Shown here in pieces: positions 9,274 through 17,645 of a DNA stretch of 64,000 nucleotides (within the stretch, counting starts at the first letter, position 1; every line of letters begins with the position of its first letter). Below the pieces are notes generated by a model. That model was given only the letters and a program-made list of their open reading frames with translations, was not told the DNA's origin and did not search any database. The stretch lies in NCBI RefSeq assembly GCF_000176035.2, contig NC_015675.1, positions 248,001 through 312,000 on the forward strand, in the 5' to 3' direction. This DNA comes from Mesorhizobium opportunistum WSM2075. GTDB taxonomy: Bacteria > Pseudomonadota > Alphaproteobacteria > Rhizobiales > Rhizobiaceae. The position numbers were made by a program, and so were the translations under genes.

Positions 9274-10296
9274 ATGCACTACCGCTCGATCTCCGACATG
9301 AACGACGCCATCGTCAGCAACCTTCACCGGCTGCCGCGCGACATCGACCTGGTGGTCGGCGTTCCAAGAAGCGGCGTGCTGGCGGCGACGCTGGTCAGCC
9401 TTGCGGCGAACATTCCGATGACCGATCTGGATTCCTTCCTGGACGGCCGCGTCTACACGTCAGGCATCACCAAGCGCCGCGCCGCGCTCGACCGCAAGGT
9501 CTCGGACATGCGCAAGGTGCTGGTGATCGACGACAGCGTTTCCGGCGGCAATGCCATGCGCGACGCCCGCGCCCGCATTCAGGCCGCCGGCATCGAGGCC
9601 GACTACACCTTTGCCGCCGTGTTCGGCTTGCAACCACAACATCAGGAGACGGATATCGTCTTCGAGGTGGTGCCGCACCCGCGCATGTTCCAGTGGAACT
9701 TCATGCACCACAAATTCCTGGCGCAATGCTGCGTCGACATAGACGGGGTGCTGTGCCTCGATCCGACCGAGGCGGAAAACGACGACGGGCCGGCCTACGA
9801 GAAATTCCTCAGCGAGGCGCGGCCGCTTCATGCCCCGACCCACAGGATCGGCTGGCTGGTCACAAGCCGGCTGGAGAAATACCGCGCGCTGACCGAGGCA
9901 TGGCTGGCCAAGAACGGCATCCAGTATGACCAGTTGGTCATGCTCGACCTGCCGAGCAAGGCGGAGCGGCAGCGGCTTGGCGCGCATGGCAGTTTCAAGG
10001 CCGATTTCTATCGCAAATCCGATGCCATGCTGTTCATCGAAAGCGAGCATGCGCAGGCGCTGAAGATCACCGAGCTGTCAGGCAAGCCGGTATTGTGCGT
10101 CGAAACGCACATCGTGAGCTTTCCCGATGCGCTGTCGCTGCCGGCGCTCGGCCAGGCGGCGCGCAACCTGCCGGCCAGGCTGCGGCAGGTCAACTCGCAG
10201 GAAGGCCGCAAGGGCGTCGCCAAGACCCTCGCCCGCGCCCTGCTTGGCGCCCGCGGCTACGAGACGCTGAAGAGCCGGGTCAAGCGTCCGGCCTGA
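9274..10296 (+). CDS. Phosphoribosyltransferase fused to a HAD-like domain
   Basis: The 340-residue protein has two parts. Residues 1-145 look like a type I phosphoribosyltransferase: VVGVPRSGVLAA, then the PRPP-binding loop VLVIDDSVSGG at 82-92. From about 150 a HAD-like phosphatase fold begins with CVDIDGVLC, whose DxD aspartates are 155 and 157. A conserved middle part and LFIESEHAQALKITE follow. No base or sugar substrate can be deduced. It follows the flippase by 54 bp on the same strand and may be cotranscribed, suggesting a role in nucleotide-sugar or phosphosugar supply, but that is inference. It is not part of the classic succinoglycan locus. Confidence 0.8.
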   Translation: MHYRSISDMNDAIVSNLHRLPRDIDLVVGVPRSGVLAATLVSLAANIPMTDLDSFLDGRVYTSGITKRRAALDRKVSDMRKVLVIDDSVSGGNAMRDARARIQAAGIEADYTFAAVFGLQPQHQETDIVFEVVPHPRMFQWNFMHHKFLAQCCVDIDGVLCLDPTEAENDDGPAYEKFLSEARPLHAPTHRIGWLVTSRLEKYRALTEAWLAKNGIQYDQLVMLDLPSKAERQRLGAHGSFKADFYRKSDAMLFIESEHAQALKITELSGKPVLCVETHIVSFPDALSLPALGQAARNLPARLRQVNSQEGRKGVAKTLARALLGARGYETLKSRVKRPA

Positions 10297-10331
10297 CCAG
10301 CATCGCCATCTGGTGCGCGACGGAGGCCTTT

Positions 10332-11411
10332 TCAGGCGGCCTGGAGCGCGCGCTGCTGGATCGCCTTGTCTAATATCGAAAAGAAGGTGACGAACTGGCG
10401 ATCGGGATCGAGTTCCGGACGCGCCGCGAAACTGCGCGCGAGACTGGAGACCCGGTCATATTCCTGGTTATCGTTCCACAACCGTCTGACGGCCGCGACC
10501 CAGTCGACGAGCGGAGAGTCGTAGTCGAGCACCACGCCACCAGGTCCGATCGCCTCAGGCAGGCCGCCGCGCCGCGAGCCGACGACCGGGATGCCGCTGC
10601 AATGAGCCTCCGAGGCGACGCGACCCCAGGCCTCTTCCCATTTGCTGGGCGCCAGCAGGATCCGGGTGCGGCCATAGACCGTCTTCATGTCGCTGGTGCG
10701 GCTCTCCAGCGTGACGTTGCCGAGCGGCGCGATCGTCTCTTCGATGCTCGCCCGATGGTCATCGTCCAGCTTCCAGCTTTCGACGAACAGGAACGGGATT
10801 TCGGGGCAGGCGCCGGCAAGACGCACCGCAAGCTCGAAGCCCTTTTCCTCATAGGGATTGATCAGGGTGACGAACTGGCCCGTCGTCGGCGTGCTGTACT
10901 GTGTCGGATTGATGGTCGGTGGAATCACCGTCGTCTCGATGCCGAACTCCCTGCGGTAGGTGCGCGCGGTGAACTCGGAATTGGCGATGTAGAGTGCGGA
11001 GCGCAATTCGCGCAGGTCGCCTCCCAGCTCGTGGAACTCGACATTGCGGAGATAGACGACCAGCGGCACGCCCTTGGCCTGCAGCGCCTTGCCGATCGGC
11101 ACCGACTTGTGACACTGGACCACCGCCACATCCGGCTTCACCCGATCGACGGCAAAGCTTGCCGCCTCCCAGGGGAACCAGGCCCGGACCACCGGGTAGC
11201 CGGGAAAACTGTCGACGACGGCGGGCTGGCGCAAGAGCTTCATCTTGGCGCGCGCCTTGAAGCCGAAGACGCCGTCGCCGAACAGGGCGGCAAGCACCGA
11301 AGCCTCGTGCCCGTTTTCGATCAGCTGTTCAGCCAGATGATGCGTGCTCGACTGGACGCCACCGCTGAATTCGGGGGTGTAGCCATTGCCGCCTGCAAAA
11401 AGGACTTTCAT
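10332..11411 (-). CDS. GT4 family glycosyltransferase
   Basis: This 359-residue GT-B enzyme has the N-terminal glycine-rich motif VLFAGGNGYTPEFSGGVQ and the C-terminal donor-binding motif PSKWEEAWGRVASEAHCSGIPVV, which holds the E-x7-E glutamates. A retaining glycosyl transfer to a glycan is expected; donor and acceptor are unknown. ATG at 11411 has an AAGGAG site about 9 nt upstream. It lies last in a leftward series after UDP-glucose dehydrogenase, the GMC oxidoreductase and a small Tat-type protein, so it might use UDP-glucuronate or a derivative. That is suggested by context only. Confidence 0.85.
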   Translation of the reverse strand: MKVLFAGGNGYTPEFSGGVQSSTHHLAEQLIENGHEASVLAALFGDGVFGFKARAKMKLLRQPAVVDSFPGYPVVRAWFPWEAASFAVDRVKPDVAVVQCHKSVPIGKALQAKGVPLVVYLRNVEFHELGGDLRELRSALYIANSEFTARTYRREFGIETTVIPPTINPTQYSTPTTGQFVTLINPYEEKGFELAVRLAGACPEIPFLFVESWKLDDDHRASIEETIAPLGNVTLESRTSDMKTVYGRTRILLAPSKWEEAWGRVASEAHCSGIPVVGSRRGGLPEAIGPGGVVLDYDSPLVDWVAAVRRLWNDNQEYDRVSSLARSFAARPELDPDRQFVTFFSILDKAIQQRALQAA

Positions 11412-11477
11412 GGGATCGGCTCCTTGTCGCATTTCGTGTTTCGTTCCGAGGCAACCGACGGCGCCTCGCATTCGACG

Positions 11478-11927
11478 TCAGGCAAGCTTCGGCGGCTCCA
11501 GATTCGCGAACGGATTGGTGCAGGATTGCCAGCCGGTAAACCGGATCGGATCGTCAGGCGAACTGCGCCATGCGTAGTCTGTCAGCATATGAAATTCGGC
11601 GATGACCCAGCGGTCGAAATGTGTCAAATCTTCCCGCTTCTCCTGGGGCAGCAGGCGGCGGACGGCACCCAATTTGAGCTCCTCGACCAGCGTGACCGCG
11701 TCGCTGAGCTTCGCACTCGGGAATATCCATGGGTTGCGGTTGCGGAACTCCAGCGCGAACTGCTGCAGATGCTCGATGCGCATGTTCAGCCGGCCGAGGT
11801 ATTTCTCGAGCGTCACACGAACCAGATCCTCGTCGGAGAACGAGGAGACGGCGGCATAGGCGACGCCTGTCGACACCACCCCCCCGGCCACGATTGCCAG
11901 CGCCGAACGTCGTGATACTTCAATCAT
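11478..11927 (-). CDS. Small twin-arginine signal protein, likely partner of the GMC oxidoreductase
   Basis: The 149-residue protein begins with a short Tat-like signal: SRRSAL at residues 5-10 followed by a hydrophobic stretch to YAA near 25. The rest is mostly helical with no motif I can name. It begins 13 bp after the GMC oxidoreductase stop and has a GAGGAG ribosome site. Periplasmic FAD-GMC dehydrogenases of the gluconate/fructose type use a small Tat-signal subunit to carry the flavoprotein across the membrane, and the arrangement here matches. The partnership is inferred from gene order and the RR signal. Confidence 0.65.
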   Translation of the reverse strand: MIEVSRRSALAIVAGGVVSTGVAYAAVSSFSDEDLVRVTLEKYLGRLNMRIEHLQQFALEFRNRNPWIFPSAKLSDAVTLVEELKLGAVRRLLPQEKREDLTHFDRWVIAEFHMLTDYAWRSSPDDPIRFTGWQSCTNPFANLEPPKLA

Positions 11928-11940
11928 CTGGTCGCTCCTC

Positions 11941-13383
11941 TCACGCGATCCGGCCCGCCGCCCGCAAGGACAGCGCCGCCGCGGTCAGGCTCGGGTTGGC
12001 GCAGGAGCAGCTCGGATAGGTGCTGGTGCCGACGACGACCAGGTTCCGCAGCCGGTGATGGATCATGCCGCTGTCGACAACCGAATCGGCCGGGCCGGTG
12101 CCCATCCTCAACGTGCCCTGGACATGCGATTCGGTCGGCCGGATGCCGCGGTCGAAGAGCCCTTCGACGGGCAGCGGGGCAAGCAGCCCCGGCAATTTCT
12201 CCAGCGCCCGCGCCATGCCCTTGACCGCATAATCCGACGGTGCCTTGAAGCTTACGAAGGCATTGTCGTCTTCGTCGAGGGTGACGAAATTCTCGTGATC
12301 GAGCAGGTTTTCGGTGACCACGACAAGCGGCAGCGCCTGCCGCAGCCGCCCCTTTTCGGCGCGCATCCCGTGCTGCCAGCGGTTCTCGAAATAGACCAGC
12401 GCCGCCGCGTGCTCGGATCGGTGCGGCCCATCGTAGAGGCCGAAATTCAGGCCGGTGGTGATGGTGCTGCCGTCGAAATTGTCGACGCCGTCGAGATAGA
12501 CCTCGAAATTCCAGCCGTAGGATTCGTGCAGGCCGCGCCCGACGAATTCGTCTCCGAGGCCCGATCGCAGCATGATCGCCGCGCTCTGGATGGCATTGGC
12601 GCCGAGAATGAAAAGGTCGCCGCTGACCTGGTATTCCTTGCCGTCGTGAACGAAGGTGACCGAACGGACCGTGCCGCCGACATGGTCTAGCCGCCGCACT
12701 TCGGAGCCGAGGCAGACCGAAATGTCGGGATGTTCGAAGACATGCATCAGGCCATTGTTGGCGGTGAACTTGGCGTCGACCGGGCACAGCCAGCAGCGCA
12801 GATTGGCGCAGCACGAGGTGCGTTGCGACGTCGGCACCCGGGCGCGGGCGGTCGGCATGACGAAGTGCTGGCCGGGCTGGGCCGCCTTCATCATCTTGTC
12901 CGGCGTCGACATGCGATGCGGCGGCTGCGGAAACGGCTTCGAACGCGGCAGCATCGTCGCCATGTCGGGATCGCCCGAGATCGACATGATGTCTTCGGCG
13001 TCGCAATAGAACGGCTCGACGTCGTCATAGCTGATCGGCCAGTCGTTGCCGATGCCGTAGGTGCTTTTCAGCCTGAAGTCGTTGGGATGGAACCTTGGCG
13101 TCTGCGCGAACCAGCAGTTGGTGCCGCCACCCAACCCGATGGTGTAGTTCCACGGCTTGTCCGAGTTGGTCTTATAGGTCGTCTCGTCTTCGATGTCGGT
13201 GTTGGCATTCTGGTTGAGCTGCCACTCATGGGTGTTGTGGCGGCCCCATTCCAGCACCAGGATGCGTGCCTTGCGGCGCTTGGCGAACTCATGCAGGAAG
13301 AAGGCCGAACCGAAGCCGGAACCGATCGCGACAAGATCGAAATGGTCCCTGGTGATTTGCTCCGGCTTTACGTCCAGCACCAT
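11941..13383 (-). CDS. GMC family FAD-dependent oxidoreductase
   Basis: This 480-residue flavoprotein has an N-terminal FAD-binding Rossmann motif (LVAIGSGFGSAFFLHEFA, about 17-34), a GLGGGTNCWFAQTPRF segment, HVQGTLRMG, and the C-terminal family signature VVGTSTYPSCSCANPS. Cysteines at about 191, 192, 197 and 200 (CC-x4-C-x2-C) could bind an iron-sulfur cluster, as in some FAD glucose and fructose dehydrogenase large subunits. ATG at 13383 was chosen because the upstream extension is low-complexity. It has no signal of its own; the Tat protein encoded next could carry it. An oxidation of a sugar or polysaccharide end is plausible, but the substrate is unknown. Confidence 0.82.
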   Translation of the reverse strand: MVLDVKPEQITRDHFDLVAIGSGFGSAFFLHEFAKRRKARILVLEWGRHNTHEWQLNQNANTDIEDETTYKTNSDKPWNYTIGLGGGTNCWFAQTPRFHPNDFRLKSTYGIGNDWPISYDDVEPFYCDAEDIMSISGDPDMATMLPRSKPFPQPPHRMSTPDKMMKAAQPGQHFVMPTARARVPTSQRTSCCANLRCWLCPVDAKFTANNGLMHVFEHPDISVCLGSEVRRLDHVGGTVRSVTFVHDGKEYQVSGDLFILGANAIQSAAIMLRSGLGDEFVGRGLHESYGWNFEVYLDGVDNFDGSTITTGLNFGLYDGPHRSEHAAALVYFENRWQHGMRAEKGRLRQALPLVVVTENLLDHENFVTLDEDDNAFVSFKAPSDYAVKGMARALEKLPGLLAPLPVEGLFDRGIRPTESHVQGTLRMGTGPADSVVDSGMIHHRLRNLVVVGTSTYPSCSCANPSLTAAALSLRAAGRIA

Positions 13384-13459
13384 CAGCTGTTCATCCTTTC
13401 CGCGCCCGGCGCGTTCGTCATGGCCATCCCATTCGTTTCGGGCTTGCCGGTGCCCGCTC

Positions 13460-14791
13460 TCACGCCGCCATTCTGCCGATCGAGTGATATTCGATGCCGT
13501 GGCGCGCGATGACCTTGGGGTCATAGAGGTTGCGGCCGTCGAAGATGACCGGCGTGGTCAGTGCGTCCTTGACAGCGTCGAAGGACGGCGCGCGAAAGCT
13601 CTTCCATTCGGTCGCGATCAACAGCGCATCGGCGCCGCGCAATGCCGCCTCCTTGGTACCGCACAAAAGCAAATCATCGCGCAGCCCGTAGATGGCCTGG
13701 CATTCCTGCATCGCTTCCGGGTCGTAGGCCTGCACTCTGGCGCCAGCCTGCCACAGCGCTTCCATCAGCGTGCGGGCCGGTGCCTCGCGCATGTCGTCGG
13801 TGTTGGGCTTGAAGGCCAGGCCCCACAACGCGAAGGTCTTGCCCTTGAGATTGCCCTTGAAGTAGCGGTTCACCTTGTCGAACAGGACGGACTTCTGCTC
13901 GTTGTTGCGCTCCTCGACGGCGCGCAGCAGCTTGGCATCGAACTTGACGCCTTCGGCGGTCTTGATCAGGGCGCGGACGTCCTTGGGGAAACACGAGCCG
14001 CCATAGCCGAGGCCCGGATAGATGAAGTGGTAGCCGATGCGCGGATCGCTGCCGATGCCCTTGCGCACCTCCTCGATGTCTGCGCCCAGCTGCTCGGCCA
14101 GATTGGCCATCTCGTTCATGAAGCTGATCTTGGTCGCCAGCATGCAGTTGGCGGCGTATTTCGTGAATTCGGCGCTGCGCACGTCCATCACGATCATCTT
14201 CTCGTGGTTGCGGTTGAACGGTGCATAGAGCTCGCGCATCACCGCCTCGGTGGCCTCGCTATTGGTGCCGACGATGATGCGGTCGGGCTTCATGCAGTCG
14301 GCGACGGCGGAACCTTCCTTGAGGAATTCCGGGTTGGAAGCGACGTCGAACGCCAGGTCCTCGCGGCCCCTTTTCTTCAGCGTCTCGGCGATCCTGGCCT
14401 TGACCTTTTCGCAGGTGCCGACCGGCACCGTCGATTTGCCGACGACGATCTTGGGCGTCTCCATTTCACGACCGATGGTCTCGGCGACTGCCAGCACATA
14501 TTTGAGGTCGGCCGAGCCATCCTCGCCGGGCGGCGTGCCGACCGCGATCATCTGGATTTCACCATGCCTGACGGCGGCGGCGGCATCGGTGGTGAATTTG
14601 ATGCGGCCGGCGGCGTGGTTTTCCTTGACGATGCTTTCGAGGCCCGGCTCGAAGATCGGGACCAGGCCCTGATTGAGCCGCTCGACCTTGTTTGCGTCGA
14701 CGTCGACGCAAACCACCTGGTGCCCGACCTCAGCAAGCACCGCCGCCTGCACCAGGCCGACATAGCCAATTCCAAACACCGTCAAATTCAT
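13460..14791 (-). CDS. ugd: UDP-glucose 6-dehydrogenase
   Basis: This cytoplasmic enzyme oxidises UDP-glucose to UDP-glucuronate with two NAD+. The 443 residues show the NAD-binding GIGYVG (7-12), the [12 protein letters not shown] loop, [10 protein letters not shown], and the catalytic cysteine 267 in [10 protein letters not shown]. Length and motifs match the family fully. It heads a leftward group with the GMC oxidoreductase 76 bp downstream. Its presence in an exo locus implies glucuronic acid in the polymer made here or in a companion polymer, unlike S. meliloti succinoglycan, which contains no uronic acid. In rhizobia this gene is often called rkpK. Confidence 0.96.
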   Translation of the reverse strand: MNLTVFGIGYVGLVQAAVLAEVGHQVVCVDVDANKVERLNQGLVPIFEPGLESIVKENHAAGRIKFTTDAAAAVRHGEIQMIAVGTPPGEDGSADLKYVLAVAETIGREMETPKIVVGKSTVPVGTCEKVKARIAETLKKRGREDLAFDVASNPEFLKEGSAVADCMKPDRIIVGTNSEATEAVMRELYAPFNRNHEKMIVMDVRSAEFTKYAANCMLATKISFMNEMANLAEQLGADIEEVRKGIGSDPRIGYHFIYPGLGYGGSCFPKDVRALIKTAEGVKFDAKLLRAVEERNNEQKSVLFDKVNRYFKGNLKGKTFALWGLAFKPNTDDMREAPARTLMEALWQAGARVQAYDPEAMQECQAIYGLRDDLLLCGTKEAALRGADALLIATEWKSFRAPSFDAVKDALTTPVIFDGRNLYDPKVIARHGIEYHSIGRMAA

Positions 14792-14840
14792 TCGGTTTCA
14801 TTCCTGTCCATGGCGGCGGGCTGTTTTCGATCCGGCCGGT

Positions 14841-15713
14841 TCAATTCGTCTTTCCCAACTCTTTTACGCTGCATACGAGCGATTCCGGAAACTGGCAGGG
14901 TTCGCCGAGCGCGGTGAAGGCAACCCGCTCGATCTGCAGCGAAAGTTTGCGGCCAGGATCCGCGAACGCGCCCATCCATCCCTTCATGGTGTCGCTGCCC
15001 CAAAGGCTGAAGAAGATCTTCTGCGCGTGGGAGGGCAGTTTCGCCGGATCGGTGATGGTGTTCACCAGCTGGCCGTTGACGTACCAGCGCAAACTGTCCT
15101 TCTCCCAGACGAAGGCGTAATCGTTGAACGCCTTGTCGGTGCCGCCGGGCACCTCGACCAGCTTCTCGTTCTTGCCCTTGCCTGCGATATAGGCGTTGAC
15201 CTGCACCTTGGAGGTGTCCTTGGTCAGGATCTCGAAATCGATCTCGTCCCAGGGCTGCTTGTCGGACGGGCCGATATAGGAAAAGAAAGCAGCGTTTAGG
15301 CCGGGACCGGCATCGGTCTTCATGCGCGCCTCATAAGTGCCATAGCCGAAGCGCTGCTTGGTCTGGATCTCGCCGCAGGCGAATTCGCGATCCTTGGTCT
15401 TCTGCTTCTCGAAGCCCAGCGACAGCGTTCCCTCCGACAGGCTGACCTGCCCCTTCGACCAGGTACAATTCTGGTGGCTGCCGTTCGTCCAGCCGTCGGA
15501 CACGTACCAGCGCGACCGATCTAAACTCTTGAAATCGTCGACGAATGACGGCGAGGACTGGATGTCCTGCGCGTGGGAAGGGATTGTCGACAGGCTGCCA
15601 AGAGCGACCAGCAGCAAAGAAGCACCGAGCCAAGCCAATCGCCGCCAGCCGGCTTGCCCGGCTTGATGCGCGCCGACTGCCGCCTTGGACGTAGTCTTCG
15701 GATCCGAATTCAT
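14841..15713 (-). CDS. exoK: Secreted GH16 endo-beta-glycanase, ExoK-like
   Basis: This is a family 16 glycoside hydrolase that cleaves nascent exopolysaccharide. A 48-residue N-terminus with a basic region, a hydrophobic core and a SHA|QD cleavage site indicates export. The catalytic motif is DEIDFEIL, with glutamates 157 and 161 and aspartate 159. The lectin-like beta-sandwich pattern continues to WGSDTMKGWMG. The mature length (about 240) fits ExoK, which controls succinoglycan size in Sinorhizobium. It is 49 bp upstream of UDP-glucose dehydrogenase on the same strand. Confidence 0.92.
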   Translation of the reverse strand: MNSDPKTTSKAAVGAHQAGQAGWRRLAWLGASLLLVALGSLSTIPSHAQDIQSSPSFVDDFKSLDRSRWYVSDGWTNGSHQNCTWSKGQVSLSEGTLSLGFEKQKTKDREFACGEIQTKQRFGYGTYEARMKTDAGPGLNAAFFSYIGPSDKQPWDEIDFEILTKDTSKVQVNAYIAGKGKNEKLVEVPGGTDKAFNDYAFVWEKDSLRWYVNGQLVNTITDPAKLPSHAQKIFFSLWGSDTMKGWMGAFADPGRKLSLQIERVAFTALGEPCQFPESLVCSVKELGKTN

Positions 15714-15861
15714 ACCAAACTCACCTTTGTGCTGTGCGTCCCCAACCCAAAGTCGACGTTCGAACCACTTCCAAACGGGCCAACCTCGGCCTTCCTGACC
15801 CTCTCCAACTCCTTTTGCCGTCTCGAATCACATCTTCCGCAACAGTCCCGCACCTTCACTT

Positions 15862-16263
15862 TCACCCACGGCCGGCGCCCGCCGGCTTGTTGAATTCGAC
15901 CGTGGCGGCCGGATCGGGCGCGCCATTTTCGTCGAAGACCATATCCAGCGCATGACGGAGATCCTTCATCTTGCCGTCCTGGCGCGACAGCGCCGCGATG
16001 CGGCGCTCGCAATTCAGGATCGACGTCGTCAGCGCGCTGACTTCGGAGGAGCGACGATCGGAAGCGGGATCGTTTTCCATGGCTTCGACAAGGAAGGCCG
16101 CATTGGTCGACGTCTTGCGATAGCGGCTCTCCAGGCCGGTCCTCTCGGCCTCGATCTCAGCGGCGATCTGCTCGAACAGTTTCGCCAGACGGTCGAAGCG
16201 CGCGATGTCGGTCTGCCGGTCTCGGGCCGGATCCCTTGATCTGAAGCCGAATATCGAGGCCAT
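15862..16263 (-). CDS. Unknown coiled-coil protein
   Basis: The 133-residue protein is soluble, rich in Ala, Arg and Glu, and most of it (residues 18-105) looks like one or two long helices able to form a coiled coil. I recognise no catalytic motif or signal peptide. ATG at 16263 has an AGGA site 9 nt upstream. It stands alone between exoK (148 bp downstream) and the ExoU-like transferase, with a 288-bp leader that holds a copy of the TGTTGC motif. That regulatory link, and the location inside the exo locus, suggest a role in polysaccharide production; nothing more can be said. Confidence 0.7.
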   Translation of the reverse strand: MASIFGFRSRDPARDRQTDIARFDRLAKLFEQIAAEIEAERTGLESRYRKTSTNAAFLVEAMENDPASDRRSSEVSALTTSILNCERRIAALSRQDGKMKDLRHALDMVFDENGAPDPAATVEFNKPAGAGRG

Positions 16264-16418
16264 GAACTAAATTCCTGTCATCGCCGGCTTTCGGGTCGGG
16301 CTCCTGGCCGATCCCCGCGCCGGGGCTGAAAAAAACTCGTATCGTATCGTCCTGCTCCTCTGAGGGGAGAGACTTCAGACCAATCCGATCGGGGGCCAGT
16401 TCGGCTGGTCGTCCAATT

Positions 16419-16433
16419 TGCTGCAGCGCAACA
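16419..16433 (-). promoter_or_regulatory. Shared motif upstream of the unknown gene at 15862-16263
   Basis: The minus strand reads TGTTGCGCTGCAGCA, about 156 bp before ATG 16263. It matches 14 of 15 bases of the exoY copy. It is the only evidence that this unknown gene belongs to the exo/lasso regulon. Confidence 0.5.
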
Positions 16434-16551
16434 TAGACTGCCATCCCCGGAGCCGCGAGGCAACCACCCAATTCGTAAACTCATAAATCCGAAGGAAATG
16501 GTTCGCGTGACGAGACCGCTGTTCATAGATAATCCGGACATTTCCCGGGCC

Positions 16552-17574
16552 TTACCGCGCCTTGCCGGTGCTGGTTCCGGCCATCAGGAAACGCAGCGGC
16601 GGCATATGCCTTTGGCCGGACATGAGGCCGACGCGGCGAAACAGCGCCTCGAGCTTGTCGGACGCCACGCCCTGGACGATGGGAACGAGGTTGGATTGAC
16701 TTGCGAAGGCATAGGCCGCAGCCGAAGCCAGCCCACGCTCGGCCTTCACGTCGAGGAAATTGCGCAGCCGGTATTTGTCGCGCACGTGCCGCTCATGCCG
16801 CCGCAGCACCGCTTTGGAGCCTTCCGGCAGGCTGTCGATAGCCAGCAACGCCAGATCGGCGTCGGCCAGCCGCTTCAGATCCTGGGTCTTGTGGCGGCCG
16901 CTGAGCGAATCGGCGCGCACGATGGCGCCGTAGCCGCAGGAGCGTATGACCTTGAACCGTGCGCCGTGAGCGACCGCGCGCGCGTAGAGCTCATAGTCCT
17001 CGCCCAGGCGCAGGTTCTCGTCATAGCGCAACCCGTGCCGGTCGAGGAAGGCACGGCTGATCACCGGCTTTAGGAAGCCCAGTTCACCTCTTTGGACGCG
17101 GCGCCTGGAGATGTTGCCCTCGACGAAGCGCTCGAAATCGAGGAATTCCGGCTCCGCCGCGAAATCCGGCGCGACAATTGTCGTCGCATCCTTCGTCGCG
17201 TCATCCCTGATCAGCATGATGTTGTCGGCCGCGAAATCCCAGTCGGCGCCGGCAAACAGGTTGCGGAACCGACCCTCCAGGAAGAAGTCGTCGGCGTCCA
17301 GAATGCTGATGAACGGCGCTTTCGAGCCGGCGATCGCAGCGTTGCGGGCAAAGGAGGGCCCCCGATTGACGTCGAGCCGCATCACCATGAGCCGGCCGCT
17401 GCCGTCGTCGGCGGAAACGGCGACTTCGGCCGTGTTGTCGGTGGAGCCGTCGTCGACGACGACGACCTCCGCCACTTCCGGTTCGCGCAACGCGGACGCG
17501 ATGGCGACCGCGATCGTGCGTGCCGCGTTTTTGGCCGCGATGATCACGCAAACCTCGGATTTCGTCATCGACAT
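16552..17574 (-). CDS. exoU: GT2 glucosyltransferase, ExoU-like
   Basis: This 340-residue family 2 transferase is expected to add a late sugar of the repeat-unit side chain. It shows EVCVIIAAKNAARTI, VVDDGSTDNT, the metal-binding DADD (ILDADDFFL) and LGEDYELYARAV. ATG at 17574 has GAGG 8-10 nt upstream. A second possible start at 17646 overlaps the stop of the nucleotidyltransferase gene as TGATG but has no ribosome site and would add 24 polar residues. The match to ExoU (start MSxxxVCVIIAAKNA) is by recollection of the family. In Sinorhizobium exoU is next to exoX; here the nucleotidyltransferase and the lasso cluster lie between them. Confidence 0.82.
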   Translation of the reverse strand: MSMTKSEVCVIIAAKNAARTIAVAIASALREPEVAEVVVVDDGSTDNTAEVAVSADDGSGRLMVMRLDVNRGPSFARNAAIAGSKAPFISILDADDFFLEGRFRNLFAGADWDFAADNIMLIRDDATKDATTIVAPDFAAEPEFLDFERFVEGNISRRRVQRGELGFLKPVISRAFLDRHGLRYDENLRLGEDYELYARAVAHGARFKVIRSCGYGAIVRADSLSGRHKTQDLKRLADADLALLAIDSLPEGSKAVLRRHERHVRDKYRLRNFLDVKAERGLASAAAYAFASQSNLVPIVQGVASDKLEALFRRVGLMSGQRHMPPLRFLMAGTSTGKAR

Positions 17575-17645
17575 GGGTTTAGCCTCTTGCACAGGTTCCG
17601 ATCTGCCCTCGCCCTGTACGCATTCAATCTCCGACAGCACCACCA

